Source: Acidimicrobiia bacterium | GTDB lineage: Bacteria > Actinomycetota > Acidimicrobiia > Acidimicrobiales > AC-14 | DNA: 12,821 nt | NCBI GenBank assembly: GCA_019243595.1 | Contig: JAFAUA010000036.1 | Location: 1-12,821 of the forward strand | Direction of reading: 5' to 3' | Shown here: piece by piece, positions 8,139 through 12,821 of the stretch | How positions within the stretch are numbered: the stretch's first letter is position 1 | Layout of the letters: the number at the start of each line of letters is the position of its first letter | Translations under genes and position numbers: made by a program | The notes under the pieces: model-generated | The model's database searches: none | Seen by the model: the letters and a program-made list of their open reading frames with translations, nothing else | Told to the model about the DNA's origin: nothing

Positions 8139-9472
8139 CACTGCGCGCCGATGGTCGTGGGCGGCGTCGGAGGAGTTGGCACCTCCGGTGGGGAGAACGG
8201 CGAGAGCGGCACGACCGTGTCGGGGCGCTCGACGTCGACGGCACCGACACCGAGCTCGATGTTGAGCCGGAGGTTGCCTTGTTGGGCGTTGCCCGACGTG
8301 ACCGAATCCGTGACGTCGAACCCGTGGCTGTCGCGCTGACGCCCGAACAGGTTGAGCTCACCGACATGTGCGTGCGCGTGCACCGCTACCTGCGCGTCAG
8401 CGGGCGTGATGACGGTGACGTGTCCGACCCCGAGGCGCACACGCACGAGCTGGCCCTCGCCGGGGAAGGCGACGTGCGAGAGGTCGATGGTCAGGTCGCC
8501 GATCCCGTGCTTGTAATACGTGCGGACTTCCTCGGGGCTGCTGGGGACCCACCGCCGTTGGCCCCACCCGCCGCTGACCGGCACACGGACGACCGATGCG
8601 ATGCCAAGGGCGATCGTGAGGACCAGACCGATGGCGATCAGCCCGCCTGATCCGCCGGTCCAGGCACTGATGACGAGGGCGACTCCGACGAAGATCACTG
8701 CGGCGGCGAGAAACACGGGCACGCTGACGGACAGGGCGCCGGCGGCGTGCAGCAGCCCGACCGCACCGCCGCCGATCAGGAGGATGCTGAGGACGATGCC
8801 ACTGAGCGAGCGACCTTTCGGCGGCCGGAGCTCCTCGGTGTCGGGACCCCATGACGCGCCGCCGCCACCGCCGGGCGGGGCCGGCGGTGGGGAGTACGGC
8901 GGCGGCGGGGGGAACGACGACGTCAACGGTTCGGTGGCTGGCTCGGTCGTCGGCGTGTCCGACGGGTCTCCGCTCGCGGGGGCGGGCGGGGGAGACGGTG
9001 TCCATGGCGTCGACGGCGGGGGCGGCGGAGGGGGCACCGGGTGACGGCGGAGGAGCAGGACGCCGATCACGATGGCGATGACTGCGAAGCCGAGGCCGCC
9101 GCCGTGGTGGCGGCCCAGCACATCGCCAGACAGGATCAGTGCACCGATGACGATCAGTGCCAGTGCGAACCAGTGGCCCTGGCGCCCGCGCTGCACCAAC
9201 CCGTCGCCGATCGACCGGTGGTGGCCCTCTTCGGGGAGGAGGAGCCACGCCGCCGGATACAGCAGAAAGCCGGCACCGCCGACGAACGCCAGCACGACAA
9301 AGGCGATGCGGAAGATGACGGGGTCGACGTCGAAGTACTCGCCCAGGCCGCCGCAGACGCCGGCCACGACGCGGTCGCGGCGGCTCCGGTGGAGCCGGCG
9401 CAGCGGCGGTGGGCCGGGCGGCGGCCCGGGCGGCGGCGGACCGGGGGGAACGTCGTGCTGGCTCTCGGACAT
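8138..9472 (-). CDS. PspC/LiaF-like multispanning envelope-stress membrane protein
   Basis: This 444-residue protein combines a PspC domain (24-82; RDRVVAGVCGGLGEYF, then a membrane segment 52-80), two more helices (102-118, 127-142), a proline-rich linker (145-205, runs of P with T/S), three helices (223-242, 247-269, 277-296) and a C-terminal domain (about 315-416) resembling the LiaF C-terminal beta repeat (GIGDLTIDLS, GVGHVTVITP, HVGELNLFG, GVGAVDVE). LiaF-type proteins restrain a LiaS-type kinase until the envelope is stressed, and a matching kinase is divergent. ATG 9472 (MSESQHD) is preferred over the GTG at 9505, because the latter falls inside the predicted -35 hexamer while 9472 is 6 nt after a good -10. 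The N-terminus has a P-rich tract (9-23). Its stop overlaps the start of the 57-aa gene. The role is inferred from domains and context. Confidence 0.88.
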   Translation of the reverse strand: MSESQHDVPPGPPPPGPPPGPPPLRRLHRSRRDRVVAGVCGGLGEYFDVDPVIFRIAFVVLAFVGGAGFLLYPAAWLLLPEEGHHRSIGDGLVQRGRQGHWFALALIVIGALILSGDVLGRHHGGGLGFAVIAIVIGVLLLRRHPVPPPPPPPSTPWTPSPPPAPASGDPSDTPTTEPATEPLTSSFPPPPPYSPPPAPPGGGGGASWGPDTEELRPPKGRSLSGIVLSILLIGGGAVGLLHAAGALSVSVPVFLAAAVIFVGVALVISAWTGGSGGLIAIGLVLTIALGIASVVRVPVSGGWGQRRWVPSSPEEVRTYYKHGIGDLTIDLSHVAFPGEGQLVRVRLGVGHVTVITPADAQVAVHAHAHVGELNLFGRQRDSHGFDVTDSVTSGNAQQGNLRLNIELGVGAVDVERPDTVVPLSPFSPPEVPTPPTPPTTIGAQ

Positions 9473-9478
9473 GGCTCG

Positions 9479-9507
9479 ATCATGCGGATCGGGGCTGCGT
9501 CTCACAA
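9479..9507 (-). promoter_or_regulatory. Sigma70-type promoter of the PspC/LiaF-like gene
   Basis: On the minus strand, TTGTGA (9507-9502) is separated by exactly 17 bp from CATGAT (9484-9479), which ends 6 nt before ATG 9472. This is the most complete promoter in the window, with -35, spacer and -10, and it predicts a leaderless mRNA. The palindrome at 9517-9536 begins 9 bp upstream of the -35, a position typical of an activator site. Confidence 0.55.
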
Positions 9508-9516
9508 TCGGGGATC

Positions 9517-9536
9517 ACCCTGAGCGGGCTCAGGGT
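9517..9536. promoter_or_regulatory. Perfect 9+9 bp palindrome between divergent genes: candidate operator
   Basis: Arms ACCCTGAGC and GCTCAGGGT flank a GG centre with no mismatches. The centre (9526.5) is about 54 bp from ATG 9472 and about 58 bp from GTG 9585, almost midway in the 112-bp divergent region. A further CCCTGA half-site lies at 9541-9546, 23 bp (about two helical turns) from the one at 9518-9523. A dimeric regulator, plausibly the NarL-type response regulator encoded at 10799, could control both arms from here. A transcribed hairpin is the alternative reading, but termination is unlikely at this position. Confidence 0.5.
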
Positions 9537-9569
9537 CGGGCCCTGATGCCCTTCGGTGGAAGCCCATGG

Positions 9570-9575
9570 GATTAT
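9570..9575 (+). promoter_or_regulatory. Weak candidate -10 element for the sensor kinase gene
   Basis: GATTAT ends 9 nt before GTG 9585 and matches a -10 hexamer at the conserved A and final T. No -35 is visible, consistent with activator dependence. GAAGGA at 9577-9582 looks like a Shine-Dalgarno but is only two bases from the GTG, too close to serve it. Confidence 0.25.
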
Positions 9576-9584
9576 CGAAGGACC

Positions 9585-10802
9585 GTGAGCCGTACCGAAC
9601 CGCGCCGCCTCTACCGCAGCACCGACGACCGGATTCTCGCCGGCGTCTGCGGTGGCCTCGCGGAGCACCTCAGCCTGGACGCGCGGGCCGTGCGGATCGC
9701 CTTCGCCGTCCTGGCCTTCGTCGGCGGCACCGGTCTGATCCTCTACGCCGCCTTCTGGGCGGTCGTGCCGCAGCGCGTCGGCGAAAGCGACTCGGCGCGG
9801 CCGCGGGACCGATCACACCGTCGCCGCCCGGGACGCCCCGACTTCATCGCCTTGTGCGTACTGGCGGGCGGCATCGTGCTGCTCGTGCGTCAGTCCGGGC
9901 TCTGGCTCGGCGACGCCTTCGTGTGGCCGGTCCTGGTGGCTGCCGTCGGCGTGGCCATCGTCTGGCAACAGGCCGACGAATCCCAGCGGCGTCGCTGGGC
10001 TGCGTCCGCCCGAGCACCGCTGACCGAGCGCCCGGCCCGGCTCATCGCCGCTCGCCTTGCCGGGGGCGTCGTCCTCGTGGCCATCAGCGTGCTCTGGTTG
10101 CTGGTCTCCCAGGACGGGTTCCGGGCTGCGACGAGAGGGCTGGTCGCCGTCCTTGTTGCGGTGGCCGGTCTGGCGCTGCTCACCGGGCCCTGGTGGTGGC
10201 GGCTGGTGCGCGAGCTCTCCGACGAACGCTGGGCGCGCATCCGCGCCCAGGAGAAGGCCGAGCTGGCCGCGCACCTGCACGACTCTGTCCTGCAGACACT
10301 CGCCTTGATCCAAGGAAAGGCCAACCAGCCGCGCGAGGTCCAGCGGTTGGCGCGCGCCCAGGAGCGCGAGTTGCGCAGCTGGCTCTTCGCCCGTCCGCAA
10401 CCCGATGGCACTCAGACGCTCTCGGCCGCCGTGGAGGCGGCCGCCGCTGAGGTCGAAGACATGCACGCCACGTCGATCGACGTCGTGGCGGTCGGCGACG
10501 CACCGCTCGACGAGCGGCTCGGGGCAGTTGTCGCCGCCGCGAAAGAGGCGATGGTGAACGCCGCCAAGTTCGCGGGGGTCGAGCAGGTCCAGGTCTTCGT
10601 CGAGGTCGAGGGCGATCGGGTCACGGTGTTCGTGCGCGACCGGGGTGTCGGCTTCGATCCCTCGGCGGTCGACAAGGACCGGCGAGGCGTCTCCGAGTCG
10701 ATCGTGGGACGGATGTCGCGCAACGGCGGCGCGGCGATCATCCGCAGCAGCCCCGGACAGGGCACCGAGGTCGAGCTGAACATGACGAGGGCCGCGCAAT
10801 GA
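9585..10802 (+). CDS. PspC-domain sensor histidine kinase (LiaS/NarX-type, HisKA_3)
   Basis: This 405-residue membrane kinase probably senses envelope stress. An N-terminal PspC domain (8-65; DDRILAGVCGGLAEHL) closely resembles that of the divergent PspC/LiaF-like protein. A LiaF-like helix pair follows (87-102 and 113-127, with VWPVLVAAVG), then two more helices (158-175, 184-206). The HisKA_3 dimerisation helix carries the phospho-acceptor in AAHLHDSVLQTL (H232). The ATPase domain has an N-box EAMVNAAKFA (N325), G1 box DRGVGFDP (352-359) and G2-like GQGTEVEL. GTG 9585 is preferred; ATG 9546 would add 13 residues (MPFGGSPWDYRRT) and cannot be excluded. The stop overlaps the response regulator start (ATGA), so kinase and regulator are a coupled pair. 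No large extracellular sensor domain exists, so sensing is likely intramembrane or via partner proteins. Confidence 0.92.
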   Translation: MSRTEPRRLYRSTDDRILAGVCGGLAEHLSLDARAVRIAFAVLAFVGGTGLILYAAFWAVVPQRVGESDSARPRDRSHRRRPGRPDFIALCVLAGGIVLLVRQSGLWLGDAFVWPVLVAAVGVAIVWQQADESQRRRWAASARAPLTERPARLIAARLAGGVVLVAISVLWLLVSQDGFRAATRGLVAVLVAVAGLALLTGPWWWRLVRELSDERWARIRAQEKAELAAHLHDSVLQTLALIQGKANQPREVQRLARAQERELRSWLFARPQPDGTQTLSAAVEAAAAEVEDMHATSIDVVAVGDAPLDERLGAVVAAAKEAMVNAAKFAGVEQVQVFVEVEGDRVTVFVRDRGVGFDPSAVDKDRRGVSESIVGRMSRNGGAAIIRSSPGQGTEVELNMTRAAQ

Positions 10803-11449
10803 GCGATCCGACGGCGCGGCCGAGCGTGTTCATCGTCGACGACCACCAGCTGTTCCGGTCTGGCGTGCGTGCGGAGCTCGGCGACGGTGTGGATGTGGTC
10901 GGGGATGCCGACGAAGTGGCGGCGGCCGTTGAACTGATCACCGAGCGCCGGCCCGAGGTCGTCCTCGTCGATGTGCACATGCCCGACGGCGGTGGTCGGG
11001 CGGTGATCGAGGCGGTGGCCGCCGTCGACCCCGACATCCGGTTCCTCGCCATCTCGGTCTCCGACGCGGCAGAGGACGTGATCAGTGTCATCAGGGCGGG
11101 CGCCCGCGGCTACGTCACCAAGACCATCTCCGGGCCCGAGCTGGCCGACGCCATCCGGCGGGTGGCCGACGGTGACGCCGTTTTCTCGCCGCGCTTGGCG
11201 GGCTTCGTGCTCGACGCCTTCGCCGGTGCCGAGGCGCCGGTCGTCGATCCCGAGCTCGATCAGCTCACCAACCGGGAACGCGAGGTGCTGCGCCTCATCG
11301 CACGCGGCTACGCCTACAAGGAGATCGCACGGCAGCTGGAGATCTCGGTGAAAACCGTCGAGACCCACGTCTCCGCCGTGCTCCGCAAGTTGCAGCTGTC
11401 GAGCCGGCACGAGCTCACGCGATGGGCCGCCGACCGGCGGCTTACGTAG
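10799..11449 (+). CDS. NarL/LuxR-family response regulator (LiaR-like)
   Basis: This is the 216-residue DNA-binding partner of the preceding kinase. The receiver domain (8-125) has the acidic pocket D14-D15, the phospho-acceptor D58 in VLVDVHMPDG, a serine at the Thr/Ser switch position (S86 in LAISVSD) and the conserved K108 in GYVTKTI. A LuxR-type helix-turn-helix occupies about 153-212: LTNREREVLRLIARGYAYKE, with recognition helix SVKTVETHVSAVLRKL. All phosphorylation residues are intact. ATG 10799 overlaps the kinase stop by four bases. The likely target is the palindrome between the two divergent arms, giving positive autoregulation, but this is inferred from context. The TAG stop forms the first half of the candidate -10 element of the next gene. 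Confidence 0.95.
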   Translation: MSDPTARPSVFIVDDHQLFRSGVRAELGDGVDVVGDADEVAAAVELITERRPEVVLVDVHMPDGGGRAVIEAVAAVDPDIRFLAISVSDAAEDVISVIRAGARGYVTKTISGPELADAIRRVADGDAVFSPRLAGFVLDAFAGAEAPVVDPELDQLTNREREVLRLIARGYAYKEIARQLEISVKTVETHVSAVLRKLQLSSRHELTRWAADRRLT

Positions 11450-11452
11450 CCT
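11447..11452 (+). promoter_or_regulatory. Candidate -10 element overlapping the response regulator stop
   Basis: TAGCCT includes the TAG stop of the response regulator and is followed by 7 nt before ATG 11460. It suggests a separate leaderless transcript for the J-domain and hydrolase genes, although read-through across a 10-bp gap is equally possible. No -35 is visible. Confidence 0.35.
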
Positions 11453-11459
11453 GCCCTCA

Positions 11460-12152
11460 ATGCTCCTGGCCGAGCTCGAGATCCGGCACTCGCGCGCCGT
11501 GGTGCCGACGCGCCGGGTCGCACTCGGCGAGCGCTGGCTTCCCGCCGAGCCGCCGCCGGGGCCGGGCGGCATCCTGCTCGGTGGCCTGGTCGCCGCCCAC
11601 GTCGACGCCATCGACGACGATCTGCTCGTCGACCTGCTGGACCTGATCGACGACCTCGAGAGCGACCGGCGCATTCCCCAACCCCGCTTGCGCCACCGGT
11701 TCCAGACCGACGTCCACGGCCTCGACCGCAGCCGCCACAAGCTGGTCGCCGAGGGCGAGGAGATGGTGTTCGAGCTCGACGACCACGGGGCGCCGGTGCC
11801 ACAGGTCCTGGGCGCCGTGTACGCCGTGCGCGAGCTACCGGAGGAGGCCCGACCCGTCATTTACGACGTGCTGCGGCGGGCCATGCGGTGGGACGGCCCG
11901 CTCGGCCCTGACCTGGTCACGTACCTGCGCGATCGCAGAGGTGGCCTGCCTTGGCGGGGGCTGCCGACCGACATCCGTTGGGCACTGCGGATCCTCGGCT
12001 TTGAACCGGACAGTGATCCCGAGGGCGACGAGATCCGGCGTCGGTTCCGGTCGGCGCTGCGAGACGCCCATCCCGACCACGGTGCCGAGCACGAGGGCGC
12101 CGGCCTGCGGATCCTCGAGCTGACCGAGGCCCGCCGGATTCTCCTGTCGTAA
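11460..12152 (+). CDS. C-terminal J-domain protein (DnaJ-like co-chaperone)
   Basis: This 230-residue cytoplasmic protein ends in a J-domain-like segment (about 172-230): WALRILGFEPDSDPEGDEIR, then RRRFRSALRDAHPDHGAEHE. The HPD tripeptide (204-206) needed to stimulate Hsp70 ATPase is intact and preceded by the usual basic helix II. The zinc-finger and G/F regions of DnaJ proper are absent, so it is a type III J-protein. I do not recognise the N-terminal 170 residues, which are acidic in the middle (DDDLLVDLLDLIDDLESD, 52-69) and could be a client-binding domain. There is no hsp70 gene in the window. The stop overlaps the next start (TAATG), so the two genes are coupled. ATG 11460 follows a -10 element by 7 nt; no better start exists. 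Confidence 0.75.
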   Translation: MLLAELEIRHSRAVVPTRRVALGERWLPAEPPPGPGGILLGGLVAAHVDAIDDDLLVDLLDLIDDLESDRRIPQPRLRHRFQTDVHGLDRSRHKLVAEGEEMVFELDDHGAPVPQVLGAVYAVRELPEEARPVIYDVLRRAMRWDGPLGPDLVTYLRDRRGGLPWRGLPTDIRWALRILGFEPDSDPEGDEIRRRFRSALRDAHPDHGAEHEGAGLRILELTEARRILLS

Positions 12153-12721
12153 TGGCGAAGAAGCCCGATCGGGCCCTGTTGTTGACCCCCGGCGCCAGCG
12201 CGGGCCGCGACCAGCCGGCGCTCGTCGCCGTCGAGAAGGCGCTGGCGCCCGTCCCCGTCGAGCGCATGGACTTCCCGTACAAGAAGGCGGGCCGAAAGTC
12301 ACCCGACAAGGCCCCTGTGCTCATCGAGGCCGTGCGCGACGGCGCAGCCGAGTTGGCGAAGCGCACGCGCCTCGCGCCGGACCGGCTCGTCCTCGGCGGC
12401 CGTTCGATGGGCGGCCGCATGTGCTCTATGGCGGTCGCCGAAGGGCTGCCCGCCCTGGGGCTGGCCCTGATCAGCTATCCGCTACATCCGCCGGGCAAGC
12501 CCGAGAAGAGCCGCACCGAGCACCTGCCGAACCTGAAGGTGCCGTGCCTGTTCGTCTCCGGCACCAAGGACGCCTTCGGCACCGTCGACGAGCTCGAGGC
12601 GGCGACCGCCGCCATCCCCGGCCCCGTCACCCACGTCTGGCTCGACGGCGGCGACCACGGCCTGAGGCGCCGCGACGACGAAGTCGCCGAAATCGTCAAG
12701 GACTGGGTCCTCGGGCTGTAG
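12152..12721 (+). CDS. Small alpha/beta hydrolase (KANL3/Tex30-like, dienelactone hydrolase-type fold)
   Basis: This 189-residue single-domain serine hydrolase has a complete apparent triad: nucleophile S85 in the elbow GGRSMGGRM, D140 in FVSGTKDAFG and H169 in LDGGDHGLR. An early LLLTPGASAGRD (9-20) forms the oxyanion-side loop, replacing the HGxG of other families and matching the KANL3/Tex30 group. No signal peptide or membrane segment is present, so it is cytosolic. The start overlaps the J-domain gene stop by one base (TAATG), which fixes ATG 12152 and indicates coupling. The substrate is unknown; small esters, thioesters or lactones are typical. At 189 residues it is short but complete for this subgroup, lacking a lid domain. 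Confidence 0.85.
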   Translation: MAKKPDRALLLTPGASAGRDQPALVAVEKALAPVPVERMDFPYKKAGRKSPDKAPVLIEAVRDGAAELAKRTRLAPDRLVLGGRSMGGRMCSMAVAEGLPALGLALISYPLHPPGKPEKSRTEHLPNLKVPCLFVSGTKDAFGTVDELEAATAAIPGPVTHVWLDGGDHGLRRRDDEVAEIVKDWVLGL

Positions 12722-12723
12722 GT

Positions 12724-12746
12724 CTGCAACTGCAAACTGCAACTGC
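12724..12746. repeat. Direct repeat of CTGCAACTGC
   Basis: Two identical 10-bp copies (12724-12733 and 12737-12746) are separated by AAA, immediately after the hydrolase stop. Each copy itself contains two CTGC units, so the tract could have arisen by slippage or could be a protein-binding site. Nothing else in the window resembles it. Confidence 0.6.
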
Positions 12747-12777
12747 GGCCCTGAGGAAGGGTGGCTCACGTTTCGCC

Positions 12778-12792
12778 CCGCCACTCTGGCGG
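12778..12792 (+). terminator. Short GC hairpin after the hydrolase gene
   Basis: CCGCCA and TGGCGG form a perfect 6-bp stem with a CTC loop, 57 bp beyond the hydrolase stop. No T-run follows, so intrinsic termination is uncertain. The last bases of the window (TCTATAGG at 12807-12814) could be a -10 region for a gene outside the window. No gene is seen in 12722-12821. Confidence 0.3.
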
Positions 12793-12821
12793 TCATAGGT
12801 GGGGGTCTATAGGACGGCTAC

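Noticed and set aside
8861..9055. G-rich/C-rich tracts as a microsatellite or regulatory repeat
   Set aside because: On the coding strand they are mostly proline, serine and threonine codons of the linker in the PspC/LiaF-like protein, so ordinary low-complexity coding sequence explains them.
9041..9523. Plus-strand frame of 160 codons opposite the 5' end of the PspC/LiaF-like gene
   Set aside because: It is antisense to a clear PspC domain and its promoter; the composition is typical of a shadow frame.
9517..9536. Palindrome read as an intrinsic terminator
   Set aside because: It lies between divergent starts where no transcript should end, and has no T-run on either side.
12722..12821. 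tRNA or CRISPR start at the window end
   Set aside because: There is no cloverleaf pairing within the visible bases and only two copies of a 10-bp repeat, too short and too close for a CRISPR array.

Overview
This is a gene-dense, high-GC bacterial chromosome fragment with no phage, IS, CRISPR, rRNA or tRNA signal. The gene content suggests an actinobacterium, most likely an uncultivated Acidimicrobiia-like lineage: a GlpX-type fructose-1,6-bisphosphatase, a B12-dependent acyl-CoA mutase, a PspC/LiaF-like envelope-stress locus with a NarL/LuxR-type response regulator, and several start codons sitting 6-9 nt after a TANNNT-like -10 element, as expected for leaderless mRNAs. The taxonomy is inference.

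Layout. (1) 1-3183, plus strand: the end of a NodI/DrrA-like ABC ATPase, two ABC-2 permeases and a 2H phosphoesterase-GNAT fusion. These genes abut or overlap by a few bases and look like one translationally coupled operon. (2) 3208-4551, plus: a secreted five-Asp-box, sialidase-like beta-propeller protein. It runs tail-to-tail into glpX (4557-5555, minus), and a hairpin covers both stop codons. (3) glpX is divergent from a membrane-anchored polysaccharide deacetylase (5587-6327, plus) across only 31 bp. (4) 6344-7972, plus: the large subunit of a B12-dependent acyl-CoA mutase. Its substrate-site residues (Phe65, Gln183) match isobutyryl-CoA mutase rather than methylmalonyl-CoA mutase, and no B12-binding small subunit lies nearby. 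(5) 7965-11449: a two-armed envelope-stress locus. On the minus strand are a PspC/LiaF-like membrane protein and, overlapping its stop, a 57-aa LiaI-like membrane peptide. On the plus strand are a PspC-histidine kinase fusion and its NarL-type response regulator. The arms diverge from a 112-bp region with a 9+9 bp palindrome almost exactly in the middle. (6) 11460-12721, plus: a J-domain protein and an alpha/beta hydrolase overlapping by one base. (7) 12722-12821 has no recognisable gene; it holds a short direct repeat and a hairpin.

The best candidate for an under-described system is part 5: a symmetric, probably autoregulated LiaFSR/PspC-like module in which three membrane proteins share related helical-hairpin segments. 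The 2H-GNAT fusion and the ICM-type mutase are the next most interesting items.
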